Source of the DNA: Athripsodes cinereus
Taxonomy: Eukaryota; Arthropoda; Insecta; Trichoptera; Leptoceridae
Length of the DNA: 64,000 nucleotides
Direction of reading: 5' to 3'
Assembly (NCBI GenBank): GCA_947579605.1
Contig: OX388313.1
Location: 3,844,001 to 3,908,000, forward strand
Each line of letters begins with the position of its first letter. Position 1 is the stretch's first letter. This document shows, one piece after another, positions 30,707-41,499 of this stretch. A program made the position numbers and the translations under genes. Below the pieces are notes generated by a model. The model searched no databases. It was not told the DNA's origin and saw only the letters and a program-made list of their open reading frames with translations.

Positions 30707-31088
30707 ACCTCTTAAAGTGGCCATAATGAAACGGTTAGAAGCATTCGAAATATGGATACACCGAAAAATGCTTCGTATGCCTTGGACCGAAGAGGACAGT
30801 AACATCGAAGTACTTAGGAGAGCCGGAGCCAAGAGAGAGCTGTTCTCAAATATCAAAGTGAGGAAGGTCTCTTATTTGGGACACGTGCTGCGTAGAAAAA
30901 AGTACCGTATTGAAAGACATGATAGAGGGAAGACGGGGAGCTGGCAGAAAGCAGATGTCCTGGATACGCAACATTAGAGAGTGGATCGGGATGTGAACGG
31001 TGGATAATCTGTTCAGGGCAGCACAGGACATGGAGGTTTTTGCCGGAGTGATCGCCAAAGTCGGGGGATTCTTCAATCCAATAGTGTG
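30707..31088 (+). mobile_element. LINE 3' end, family L3, best copy
   Basis: An 86-codon frame from 30717 reads MKRLEAFEIWIHRKMLRMPW, LRRAGAKRELFSNIKVRK and YLGHVLRRKKYRIERHD. Downstream, in a shifted frame, come WIRNIREW and LFRAAQDMEVFAGVIAKVGG. This is the usual LINE C-terminus after the reverse transcriptase in this family. The frame is broken near 30940 so the copy is dead. Confidence 0.75.
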
Positions 31089-31089
31089 A

Positions 31090-32140
31090 TATCTTTCTAC
31101 ATATATTATAATCTTTTACTTTTGGATCTAATGATAATTGCTACAACATTTACTGTAGATGTTCAACAAGACCTTACTTAAGTTTAAGCGATACACTACA
31201 ATAGATACATACGGCTTTTAGTTCATATATTCACTTATTTACTACAGACAAGAATGGTCAGTATCAAAAAAGCGTTAAAAGAACCTTGTAGTGAAAATGG
31301 ACGAAGGAGGCTGATCCAACCATGTAGTAGGTACTAATGTTTCATATTCCCGTAGGAAAATTGAGAAAAAAGCCCAAATCTCTCTCCTCCACAAAATTGG
31401 AACTCAATTACGTGACATTAAAAACTCGATGCAGCACCATAGCCTTTTTTAATTCTAGATATACCTACCCCTCCTTTGTTGATTTTTTTCAGTCGTGGGT
31501 CATCGTGTCGAATGAAGAAGATTAGGAAAATAATAGATAGACACTACGAATCAACTATTGAATAGCGTACGTTCTGTAAAAAAATATATCTAGGTATTAC
31601 GTAACTAACATTCGGTAAAAATGTGTTCTGCCTATTGTTGTACATAGTTTTGTATGAAGAAAAGACATATTACTTTTTTATGTAAAACCTCCTAGCAAAA
31701 AGGAGAGCAAAAAAGAATAATGATTTTACGTAACCGTTTTCTACTCCAAATATTATATTTGGCGAAGGAGAGATATTTAAAGCAGTTTTGTGCGTACAAG
31801 GAGATTTCGATCCTGCAGTTAGAGATATAGACTGAAAAACCAAATCTTTATCCATAGATATTAAAGTACCTATTTAGAATGAGTGGCAAACCGCACAACT
31901 AATAACTTTGAAATAATCTCTTTTTCCAGGTATTTCAGGTGTCTAAGGACTCCATTTCTTTATCAGTTTGGGTAAAAAAAAATATATTCTTTCAACTTTC
32001 TCTTGTCCATCAATACCACTAAACCAGTATTGGCATCTCTGACCCTACCTCACCGCTGATGTAAAGAATATTTTAGAAATTGTGTTATTTGTAAGAGTGC
32101 GTTGGGATCGTGCCCTATCGCTGATTGCGAGTAGTAAACC
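31090..32140. other. no recognisable feature apart from a short motif
   Basis: TTTCCAGGTATTTCAGGTGT at 31923 is a copy of the AGGAGTC motif family. The rest shows no frame with a domain and no repeat partner. Confidence 0.4.
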
Positions 32141-32148
32141 GCATTGTT

Positions 32149-32363
32149 GATAATTTTTAAAATGAAACACGATATATAATTATTCCACTATTGACTTTAT
32201 TAATTTTGATTAAAGATTTACGTTACTTTTGCCTGACGACGGCTCTTGAAAACCGGCTCGCAAAATTAATAAAGTCAATAGTGAAATAACTATATATCGT
32301 GTTTCATTTTAAAAATTATTAATGTGAACTTCCACCAAGAACCGTCGGTCGATAAATTAAACA
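32149..32363 (+). mobile_element. foldback element with hammerhead-like core and 7-bp duplication
   Basis: CATTGTT flanks it (32142-32148, 32364-32370). Arms 32151-32207 and 32262-32318 are inverted with two mismatches in 57. The core CTGACGA (32233-32239), then GGCTCTTGAAAACCGGCTCG, matches 11735-11774 with the 5' half of stem II deleted. The outer block CCACCAAGAACCGTCGGTCG is the reverse of that at 11629. Confidence 0.75.
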
Positions 32364-32878
32364 CATTGTTAATGTCAAGAATATTCTATAAATCGGATAA
32401 ATTTGAAGAGCGTTTTGAAATCGCGCTTTTATGATAGATTCGTCCTCTGTATTTTGTTTATATTTAAATTGATTATATTTCTCTCCTAAATTGTACTCCA
32501 ATGGTTACTCCATTTAAGGAGGCGTCCGTGACTATAAAGACTAAAGATATGTTAATGTATATAAGAACCACATCAATCCAATGGAAAGTATAAAAAAGCA
32601 AACATCACAGTATTGTTGATAGATTTAGGCGGTTCAATGCCCGCCTGGAAGACAGCCAAATGTATGGAGAGACATCAGCTGATCTTCAAAATCATAGAAA
32701 GAATCCAACACTAATGCACTTTCATATAAATGACAATATCTACATACATTTAGGTAAAAGTGTTAAAAAATATGTGTGATAAAAAACATACATTATAATG
32801 TTTGGTTAATAGATTATCGCAGTTGTTGAGTTATATTTCTGAAAATAAATTAATAAATATATATTTGACAAACACCAG

Positions 32879-33089
32879 CAGGGCTACTCTTGACAAAACT
32901 AAACACGATCTTAATCTAGTCTTGATCTTGATCATACGACGCACGAAGTGACTATTGGCCAAAAATACACGCAAACCGATCGCGAGTTAGCGGTAGCGCG
33001 GTGTTTTTGACCATAGTCCCTTCGTGCGTCGTATGATCAAGATCAAGACTAGATTAAGATCGTGTTTAGTTTTGTCAAGAGTAACCCTG
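32879..33089. mobile_element. MITE with long inverted repeats, family M1
   Basis: Left CAGGGCTACTCTTGACAAAA and right, from the other strand, CAGGGTTACTCTTGACAAAA. Arms of about 80 bp include AGTCTTGATCTTGATCAT. The centre TAGCGGTAGCGCGG is a shorter form of the array at 19403. It is 211 bp long. Confidence 0.8.
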
Positions 33090-33144
33090 CTGAAGTGAGG
33101 TAGCCAGTATTATACTAACTGCGTAAAATAAACACTCAAGATAA

Positions 33145-33290
33145 ATTTTATTTATTTATTTATTTATTTTAAACAGAAAAATAACAATATGTACAGAAAA
33201 TTTAAACAATCAACTACATACTTTAAACTAATAAACAATAAGCATTTCCCCAATCAGAATTTCTCCTGGTATGAGGGATATATAAAATAT
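33145..33290 (-). mobile_element. probable LINE 3' UTR with (TTTA)n lead
   Basis: TTTATTTATTTATTTATTTT starts it on the plus strand, then AACATACA-type A-rich sequence and CATTTCCCCAATCAGAATTT. The orientation and tail suggest a minus-strand LINE end. The family is not defined. Confidence 0.4.
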
Positions 33291-33299
33291 TGAATGTGT

Positions 33300-33940
33300 A
33301 ACAAACATCAATGCTTCGAATAATATGTTAAATTTTTAAATGTGATTTTTTTACCACCTTTGACTTTAACATTGACACTGAAAAAAATGGAGAACTGTGC
33401 TTTGCCGAGAATTGTACAGAAATAAAAATAGATTCCTATTATAATTATATGAATTTCTGTAGTACTTTTTATTATGAAAATCTTAATGAATAGAGTAATA
33501 AAAAATGTATTATTTACAACTACACTAAAGAAAATCTGAGATGTTTTTATTTTTTTTATTTTTATTATTTCTCTCATTCAAATCATGTCAAAACACTTTT
33601 ATAACAACATAATGGCAACATCGCCCATCAAAGAAGTGAACATGACTACTAAACTCGCATAAAAGAGAGAAGGAAAAAAATTGCCAGTAAAATGAAAATA
33701 ATAAATTATGGCGAACCATAAAAACCGTAACATACATACATAGTAGTGATATGCCGAATGTCTTATTTTGACGTTCGCTAATAGGAATATTAGATTGTGG
33801 TATTCGAGAATACGCTGTTGTTTGTGGTCTAACTTCTGGACCAGCGGGACATGCAGTTGTAGTGGCCACAAGGAAATACTTTTTCGCCTTCAACAATTTT
33901 TGTTTTTAATTGTTGAAGGGTGTTTGTGTTCACACTGTGA
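33300..33940. other. no recognisable feature
   Basis: Overlapping short frames on both strands (33588-33953) lack recognisable domains. CAACAATTTTTG/AATTGTTG at 33890-33916 is a small hairpin. Confidence 0.4.
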
Positions 33941-33944
33941 AAAT

Positions 33945-34245
33945 TCATATTAAATAATTTATAAATAATTAAAAACACTGTTATATTTTCACTATATTTA
34001 TTTAAACTCTAACGTTTTCGCCCACTTCAATGGGCATTCTCAAGTACTCTTGAGAATGGACATTCTAGAGTACTCTTGAGAATGGACATTCTAGAGTACT
34101 CTTGAGAATGCCCATTGAAGTGGGCGAAAACGTTAGAGTTTATATTAAAATATAAGATGTTATGCCACAAGTGGAAGAAAAAAAAAAAAAATACTAAAAA
34201 TATAACAGTGTTTTTAATTATTTATAAATTATTTTTGTATTTTTT
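33945..34245 (+). mobile_element. foldback element with two inverted hammerhead-like cores and 26-bp tandem repeats
   Basis: Outer arms (AATTTATAAATAATTAAAAA and its complement near 34213) enclose an inner inverted pair. The plus core reads TTGAGAA (34102-34108), T, GCCCA-TTGAAG-TGGGC, GAA, AACGTT, A. The minus core mirrors it near 34008-34040. Between them TAGAGTACTCTTGAGAATGG repeats with a 26-bp period. Stem II is a perfect 5-bp pair; the G8 position is A. Confidence 0.7.
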
Positions 34246-34369
34246 CGGTGGTCTAATATCTCCTTCAAGTATCTAAAGATACTACATAAAGAAGTAGGCA
34301 TATTCCCATTTTTCCTTTTCCCATTTTGCACTATTTTTTTTGTGTTTGTCCTCCTTTTGTGTATAATAC

Positions 34370-34475
34370 GATTTCTTCGGCGCCGTTTAATGGAGATGAT
34401 GACGATGGTGGATGATTTGTTTCTTTGCCGCCGTTTAACGTTCCTTCGACAATCTCAACGTTAGAAATAAGAAGA
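34370..34475 (-). mobile_element. LINE tail scrap, family L5
   Basis: CTTTGCCGCCGTTTAACGTT and GACAATCTCAACG are the reverse of the L5 UTR (TTAAACGGCGTC after the stop at 11446). Confidence 0.45.
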
Positions 34476-34479
34476 GTTG

Positions 34480-35100
34480 CTTTTATTTTGCTTCTTCAAC
34501 CGGTGATGTAACTATGTAGCCGCAGAACGGCATACAGTCTAATCCACTTCACAAGGCCTGCAACGCCCAATCAAATTGTCTTTTCTCGTATCTGCTGGGC
34601 TATCTAAGCTTATCAATAGAGCAGTACCCATGACTATAAGTTCGGAAATGCATATCGGTGATATTTTGTATAATATAAGAAAAAAATTGAATGTGATCCT
34701 GTCCTCAATCAATTACATGCGAATATTCGGCACATCACTAGTACATAATACATACACATCTTTAATATACATAAGTGTACCAGCGCATGTTTTATTTATA
34801 TTTTTCATTATTATTTTTGATCTAATAAAAAAACTTCAAATGCTTCACATTCTGTGTTGTATGATATGATAATAAAAGTCTTCTCTGTGGTATATTTTAT
34901 TATGGAGTTACTGGCAATGTTTAATTAATAGTTTTGAAATAACAAACTTAACCACTGGGGGCGTAAGTAGTGTGTATAATATAATTGAATAAAAATTTGA
35001 TTATAAAATTGGTCTAGTGACCCATTTGTATTCAATTTTTAAATCAATGAATCATGATTATATTTTATATTCTTAATTGAACACATTAAGTGAGATCTTT
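34480..35100. other. no recognisable feature
   Basis: A 97-codon frame (34576-34869) is rich in Ile and Leu and shows no domain. No repeat partner was seen. Confidence 0.4.
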
Positions 35101-35106
35101 ATTTAC

Positions 35107-35515
35107 TGGCATGCCACCTTTCGCGAATGTCTATTTATTTTTTGACACGGAGAGAGAAAATTGCATGTTTATTGCATGCAGTTAGCCAGCTGGCTACCCT
35201 ACTTTTTTTTTTTTTTTATTAACTCTTTCAAGGGACAAACAGTCAATACAGTAAATATTACAAGAATCAATGTTATACACAATATGGACCACAAGAGTCC
35301 CCCTATATTACCACAGCATATAATTCAAAGCAACTATTTTAAAAAACTAAATTTACAATTTTTAATTTAATGCAATATACTAAAAAAAGTAATATTAATA
35401 ATAATAAAAAAAACAATTTGAGCAGCAGGCAATCAATTAAGATAAAAGATATGGCAAAAATGACAGTGGTAAATAAATGAATGAACTTGTGGCATATGCC
35501 GTGGTAGTAGCAGTA
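35107..35515 (+). repeat. Rep-A repeat split by a LINE-like insertion
   Basis: The left part ends GCCAGCTGGCTACCCTAC (about 35203). The right part starts CTTGTGGCATATGCCGTGG (about 35487) with a TAGTAGCAG tail. Joined, they give a normal Rep-A 3' end. The intervening 35205-35485 is a T-led minus-strand insertion. Confidence 0.7.
35205..35485 (-). mobile_element. LINE 3' UTR insertion within Rep-A
   Basis: It begins with TTTTTTTTTTTTTTT on the plus strand (poly-A tail of a minus insertion) and includes CAAGGGACAAACAGTCAATA and ACAAGAGTCCCCCTATATTA. A two- to three-base AC(T) repeat at the joints is the most that can be read as duplication. Confidence 0.55.
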
Positions 35516-35859
35516 AACAACTTTATTTACACAATGCAAAAAAAAGTTGGAAAAATGAGAAAGGAATCGCAATGCGAATTGGCTCTAGCCTGGTTAAATC
35601 ATCACTTTCGCTGTCCATGAAAAACGATCACCGATTCCGCCATATACACTGTCATTATTTAACTCATTGAAGTAACCATTTTTATCGGGTATCTCGTATT
35701 TCAGGTTTCAAGGGAGTTTTTCAAAGTCTTTTAAAAAACATTTATTAGTGAAACACCACGTTTAAATATTGTAACATATTGAATTCAACAATGAGATATT
35801 TAGCTCATTCAAAAATATCTTATTGTACATATATATAATCATCACGATATCTCTACTTT

Positions 35860-35902
35860 TCTCTGGGATCGCATTGGCCGAAGGTTGTAAAGGTCCCAGT
35901 AG
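35860..35902 (+). repeat. short CTGGGATCGC repeat copy, best preserved
   Basis: CTGGGATCGCATTGGCCGAA and GTTGTAAAGGTCCCAGTAGA. The outer CTGGGA and TCCCAG are complementary. Confidence 0.55.
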
Positions 35903-36067
35903 AGTATGGTGTTGTTTTAATAATAATACTCCACTACCCTTTTTGTCCATCTTTGATCTTTTAGTCCATCAAAATGCCCTGCCCATGACCACTTTTAACT
36001 TTTGTCACTCTTTCGACGACATCCATAACACTCATAGGGTAGTGGAGTGGAGACCTCTTGAAGTTAC

Positions 36068-36590
36068 CTTTTGTACTACTATACCCTCACGCCGTGTCCA
36101 AGGTGGGGTAGGCATAGAGAACGGAACGCCATGTCGCTCTATCCTTACATACTTCTTTCGCTTTCTCTACATTCATCCAGTTTCTCATACATGCACGCAG
36201 ATTCCTCTTACTTAACACGTGACCGTCCTTGAAAATTTATCCACGTGGTCAAGCCACGTAGTCCCTGGACGTCCGCGCTTTCTCACGTCCCATCTTTCAG
36301 ATAAATACACCCTCTTCGTCAATCTTACATCATCCATTCGCTCCACATGTCCAAACCATCGCAACTTATTTATATGCATTCTATCAATAACACTATTCTC
36401 ACATCCACTCATTCTCCTGATATCCTCATTCTCCACTCTATCACGCAATGTTTTTTCTACCATTCTTCACAGTGATCGCATCTCCACAGCATTTATTCCA
36501 CTCTCGTCCTTCTTCAGCCACGTCCATGTTTCGCTTGCATACATAGTGTCGGTACAAGAATGGCGTTGTGCACCAGCATTTGAGCCATGT
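36068..36590 (-). mobile_element. LINE-A 3' coding end, longest minus copy
   Basis: The minus strand encodes MVEKTLRDRVENEDIRRMSG, DRMHINKLRWFGHVERMDD, RKRGRPGTTWLDHVD (36212-36463), then SKRNLRACMRNWMNVEKAK-like residues in a shifted frame, and ends GGCGTGAGGGTATAGTAGTA. It is the C-terminal domain after the reverse transcriptase. The tail resembles Rep-A's. Frame breaks make it a dead copy. Confidence 0.75.
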
Positions 36591-36599
36591 TCGAAACAT

Positions 36600-37435
36600 T
36601 GCTTGACCTTTTGTATATCATCATTATACAACAGAAAGTGTTTAACAATATAGAAAACAAAATATTGAGATGTTTATAATAGTATGTAGTGGATAGATTA
36701 TCACTAGGTATATAGTGATTTCTTCCATCTTCCACCACATTATATTGACATATACTTATAAATATAAAAATAAATGCATCCATACGCAACACAATAAATA
36801 ATAATTTAACTAATAAAACTAAAATTAACATACACACACCCAACACCTAGAAGCGACTATATATTTGAAAAAGGGGAGGGGGTGGAAAAAGGTAAGGACA
36901 CTGAGTAGGAAGACAATTTTTTCCTTGGAACATTGAACGATTTTGTAATCCCCTTGAACCCTAACCATGGCATAAGTTAGTCCCAGACGATGTTTAACAT
37001 AATATATTGCCATACTACTACTATTACCAATACTACTACTTGCGAGTTGCGTCTTTACTATAGTAATATCCTATATAATAATATCTTCTACCACCACCAC
37101 TACTATGCATCAGTACCAGCAATGCCAAAACCATTCGTCTGTTTTCTTGATATAATATCTTAGTACCTACTTGCAAATGCACTACGTCTCAATGCTGACA
37201 TATAAAACTATATCAAATCATTGTGTCACGCTGTAGTTTAAATATTTTTTTCATTTATGTTTTATGAGACATAATATGAATACTTGATAAATAAATGGAT
37301 CTATGACTGGTATTGCTGAAATGCTTTGGATATAGTTTTGAGCGAATGAATGATGAATATAACCAAACAATGTCTCGAGCATGGTAAAACGCTGGTACAA
37401 GTCCCGACAATTTATTCTGGACGGAACTTAGACGA
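36600..37435. other. no recognisable feature
   Basis: Short frames only. A CCACCACCACTACTA stretch (37090) and ACTACTACT runs (37012) are simple repeats. Confidence 0.4.
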
Positions 37436-37439
37436 ATTT

Positions 37440-37845
37440 TAGAAGAATGAAAGTGGAATAAATGCTGGGTAGATGCCATTGCTGAGAAGAATGGTTTGTT
37501 AAACGTTCTTTGATAGAGTAAGGAATGAAACAGGAGGATTGTTGTGGACAGAATGCGTGTAAATAAGAGTCGATGGTTTGGACATACAGAACGAATAAAT
37601 GGTGAAATTATGACGTAGAAGGTATATTAATCTGAAAAAGATTGTGTGAGAAAGGGCAAACTTTCGAAAACTACGTGGTTTGATTATATAAATCAAATTT
37701 TCGAAAATAGTCTGGTGTTGAGTAAAAGAAATCGGTTTATATGTATGAAAAATTGTATGAATGTGGAGGAAGTGAAAAAAATATTTAGGGATATGATGTT
37801 AAATGACGTTCCGTCTTCTCTGCCTATCCCGCGTAGGATTCAAAT
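37440..37845 (+). mobile_element. LINE-A 3' coding end, degenerate
   Basis: Pieces in order: WVDAIAEKNG-like, VVDRMRVNKSRWFGHTERI, RKGKLSKTTWFDYINQIF and MCMKNCMNVEEVKKIF-like residues up to 37845. Stops and indels break the frame. A TTCCGTCTTCTCTGCCTATC block marks the tail. Confidence 0.7.
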
Positions 37846-38349
37846 AATGAAAAATTCCACATCCAATAAAAGTGTACGAGAAAGTACAAACGCCCGAAAA
37901 CGACAAAGTTTGACCAAAGATAGACATAATTATATCCTATTAAGATGAATTTAAGCTTATAATATAACACCTCAAACTCCTTCACATAAAGCAACAATTA
38001 GCATGTATGGTAACTGAAAGAAAAGCTTAGAAAATATATTTTCTCTCAGAAAATCATATTTATTTATTTCACCATCATACGGCTTAAACCCATTTACAAA
38101 ATATTTAACAATAAAAAATACATGAAAATTATATAGAATACATACTCTGTCTATCATTAAAACAAAAGGATAACAAATGATTGCACTCAAAAACCAAATT
38201 AAAAACTGATTCACAAAAATACACAAGTCATGACAAATTTTGACATTGTTACATATTGACTGAAGTATCCAAAATATTATTTTTGTATGTTTATTTATAT
38301 ATTGTATAATACCCAAGAACTTTGATCATATCGAAACCACAAATATATA

Positions 38350-38470
38350 TATAAAGTGGTCACTAGTCTTATGATAAGAGTCTCAAACTTGCAATCAAGA
38401 AGTTCCGAATTTGAATCCTACCACTGCCAATTTTCACGATAAAAAGATATTCCTTTCTGTGAAGAGATGG
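38350..38470 (+). mobile_element. possible tRNA-like SINE, family T3
   Basis: GGTCACTAGTCTTATGATAA (A-box-like) and TTCCGAATTTGAATCCTACC (B-box-like), followed by CACTGCCAATTTTCACGATA. A related stretch lies at 51105-51215. Both are diverged, and the boxes are degenerate. Confidence 0.4.
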
Positions 38471-39007
38471 GGTGAACCCAGAATCATCTGAAAAATATTA
38501 TAATAAAACGAATACTTAACGAAGAGCATATTTAGTGAAAAAGTATATCAACGATCGTAATTTTTTATTCCATGTCCTTAAATATTAAATATATTTTCAC
38601 AACATGATAAATGTTTTCCATTTTATTTCCGTTAACATTGCCGCAACGTATATTAAATTCCACAACGGTGGTGCGCGGCGGTGGTAGAAATCAAATAAGG
38701 TAGTATTCTGAATGGTTGAACTTTGCGAAATGCTTTCAAAGTCTGTTCAGCATTAGAAATCTATTAAATTAAGTTTTATATCTTTCAGATTCTGAATCTG
38801 AAACGTCATTCGAAAATATCTGTTTGAGTCTATCGTTTGTGATACGATAAAATATTTTTTCTACATTCTTTCAATTTATTCTATTCATTGTGAAAGGGTT
38901 GTGATAAAAGTCTACCTAGCTTCATATTTCTAAAGCATAGCGATATCTCTCATTAATAGGATAGACAATTTATTATATAACTACATGTCATAACATAACA
39001 TAACATA

Positions 39008-39245
39008 ACACGTATAGACAATTCACACAGACCGAGCTAGTCCCAAACTAAGATATGAATCTTGTATTATGGGTACTAACACGGCGATACACATATACAA
39101 TGCACTAAACACATATACATGTAACACCCAGACCCAGGACAATTTGAAAAAGGTCATTCTTCATTTTGCCCTGGCCGGGAATCGAACCCGGGACCTCGTG
39201 ACTCAAAGGCAAGTGCGTTAACCTCCGCGCCACACCGGTCGTCTA
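39008..39245 (-). mobile_element. tRNA-derived SINE, family T2, best copy
   Basis: The minus strand starts GACCGGTGTGGCGCGGAGGT (A-box), has GGGTTCGATTCCCGGCCAGG (B-box), then AAAATGAAGAATGACC, TGGGTGTTACATGTATATGT and GGACTAGCTCGGTCTGTGTG. A TAACA repeat (38990-39010) lies at its 3' edge. It is a transposed tRNA-like sequence, not a tRNA gene. Confidence 0.85.
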
Positions 39246-39299
39246 AACGACCTGATCATCCCCATTGTGCCAAAAAATTGAATTAAGAATGAGTGACAT

Positions 39300-39535
39300 A
39301 CCTACTCATCCCATGGAGTTGCCAACAAACGAATAGGTCTCCTACCCTTTTCTACAAAATTTCGAGTGTCCTGTTAAAAACAGGTATTCGTAAAACATCA
39401 CATTTAAGACATTCAACATCTTCAGTTCAGCGGTGAGGTATGCCACCCATCCTGAATGGAACGAAAAGGACAACTCGCATGTTCATTACGGGCAGTTGAT
39501 CTGCTGGCTACTCCTGAGTGGAATTTGCTGTGATG
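39300..39535 (+). repeat. Rep-A repeat, near full length, diverged
   Basis: CCCATGGAGTTGCCAACAAA, TTCGAGTGTCCTGTTAAAAA, GCGGTGAGGTATGCCACCCA, CATGTTCATTACGGGCAGTT and GGAATTTGCTGTGATG keep the Rep-A order. A reversed 5' fragment follows at 39545-39640. Confidence 0.65.
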
Positions 39536-39856
39536 AATATGGCTTGACATACTGATCGCTTAGTCGAAGATGTTTAATGTCTTATTTTTTCGTGACATAT
39601 CCGCAATTTACAGGACACCCTAAAACAACAACAAAAAAGAGAGGAAAAAACAAAATCTCATGCTGATTTTATGTTGTATAAACGCTTTTTCACACTCTCT
39701 TATAAAAATATATGATTGTTTTAGGTTTTGAAATATATTTTTTTATAGAAGCCATCATCAACAAAGTAAAACATCCTTATAAGTACCTAAGCAATGCGCT
39801 TATCAAAGATGCAGCAAAAATGATTCGAATCTTGAATCTCTTAATTGAATATCTAA

Positions 39857-40353
39857 GGGCCGATCTTATAAACATCCGTTAGTTACATAACCGACGAAAT
39901 ATACCGAAAAAAGAAAAAATCGGTAACTTTTGCGTCTTACGAGAAACGTCCGTTAGCCATATTTCGGTAAAAATCTGTAGGTTAGTATACCGACTGTTTT
40001 GGCAACGGTTTTGACACTTAAACCGTCGGTTTATAAGTCAATTTTTTTTGTTCGCTAAAGAAAAGGTTATTTCTCTTAAAATATACAGTGTATTTGTGAT
40101 GCCTCACTTCTCATAAGAAATATTGTTCTTGAATTTAAACAAAAAAAAATATTTTCAAACGTGATTACGCAATGCTGTGAGGTTATACTTCAATAATGCG
40201 TGTGTATTTGACCGTTGCTATGCAAAGAAAAACAAATCATAGCAATACCTTTTATAAGACACCCATCGGTTTGTTTGGCTTACAAACTGCCATCCGTCAG
40301 CAACTTACCAAAATGCTAACGGATGTTTGTTAAAATGTATATAAGATCGGCCC
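39857..40353. mobile_element. Harbinger-like MITE, TAA duplication
   Basis: TAA flanks it at 39854-39856 and 40354-40356. The ends are GGGCCGATCTTATAAACATC and, from the right, GGGCCGATCTTATATACATT. A second inverted block, ATCCGTTAG/CTAACGGAT, lies just inside. GGGCC ends with a 3-bp T-W-A duplication are PIF/Harbinger traits. It is 497 bp and encodes nothing. Confidence 0.8.
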
Positions 40354-40369
40354 TAAGACTCTAATTTCA

Positions 40370-40530
40370 AATTCAAAATTCAAAATATTTTATTGAGATC
40401 ATAATAAACACATACAAATATACAAAAAGCACAATTATACAAATCTTTATATTATCTGTTTTTTTTTTCTTTTTGTACCCTCAAAATTGAGCAGAGCTCG
40501 TGCTTTGAGGGGTGATCACCTCAATATTAA
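40370..40530 (-). mobile_element. LINE 3' UTR fragment, unassigned
   Basis: ATTTTATTGAGATCATAATA at the start, A-rich body and CTCGTGCTTTGAGGGGTGAT at the end. The layout is that of a minus-strand LINE tail in insect genomes. Confidence 0.35.
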
Positions 40531-40539
40531 TTTATAATA

Positions 40540-41360
40540 TAAGTAGGCACCTACTTACTTGATAACTCGGAAGAAGTCAAAAGTTTATGATGTTGAATTT
40601 TTTTTAGGAAAAAAATCGCATCCATACCTGAAACAATAAAGAAAAAACAGAATTAAGACACCTTTTTACAGTAATTTAAATTATTTTATTATGGTGAAAG
40701 TAATACCTATAGTATTTAATTTTAAATCTATTTTAATTCTTTTAAAATGAACTTTCACAAAGTTATTCCAAGTACTTTACAATCATTATGGTACATTGTT
40801 ATCTTTTGTCATATATGTTTTGTAGAACTTTGTGTTTTCAAAATATTTCATAATTAAATAATAATAACTCAACCAGCTCAAGTGGCAAAGTATTACAATG
40901 CTTAACCACCCTGTTAAATAATATTAATCACACATCTTATTTTGTGATATGTTACTGCAACAATATCCTGGCGAAAATAAAAAAAACAAAAACCACTAGA
41001 ACACAAACCTATGTTTCTCAGTTAACAATGGATAGTATTTTTTAAATAAATGACAGAAAAATCAAATTATAGATTGCAAAAAAAGAGCGTTGGTATAAAA
41101 TAACTTTTTAGGTGACTGCGTTGTGGCCAACAAATTAATAGGAAATTATCAGACAATATGAGGATGTATTTTTGTTTACAAATAAAGGTAGTTCATCTTT
41201 AAAAACTAATAAGAGCGTATAAACACACACAACCTAAAATAATGATAATAAGTATGTGTAAGAATAAAAATGGAATTTACATATTTCTTTTGGTATTTTC
41301 TGTGATTCACTTGATATATGTAGGTGCATAGTTGCACAATTAGTATTTTCAGGGGTTCAC
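40540..41360. other. no recognisable feature
   Basis: AT-rich sequence with no frame, RNA gene or repeat partner recognised. Confidence 0.4.
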
Positions 41361-41361
41361 T

Positions 41362-41497
41362 TAGTATAAGCGATGAGGTTTGCCACCCATCCTGAATGTC
41401 TTGATTTTATATTGGCACGGAGAGGACAGTTTCCATGTTTACATGCAGCTGATCTGCTGGCTACTCCACTTGTGGGATGTGCCGTGATGGTATAATA
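41362..41497 (+). repeat. Rep-A repeat, 3' half, well preserved
   Basis: AGCGATGAGGTTTGCCACCC, CTTGATTTTATATTGGCACG, CTGATCTGCTGGCTACTCCA and TGTGCCGTGATGGTATAATA with an AATAATAAT tail. Confidence 0.8.
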
Positions 41498-41499
41498 AT

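Noticed and set aside
36219..36653. 144-codon plus-strand frame
   Set aside because: It is antisense to the LINE-A coding end, which has recognisable protein motifs on the minus strand.
39160..39245. tRNA gene on the minus strand
   Set aside because: The A- and B-box-like blocks are good, but the sequence continues into a body shared by three other copies and does not make a full cloverleaf, so it is a SINE head.
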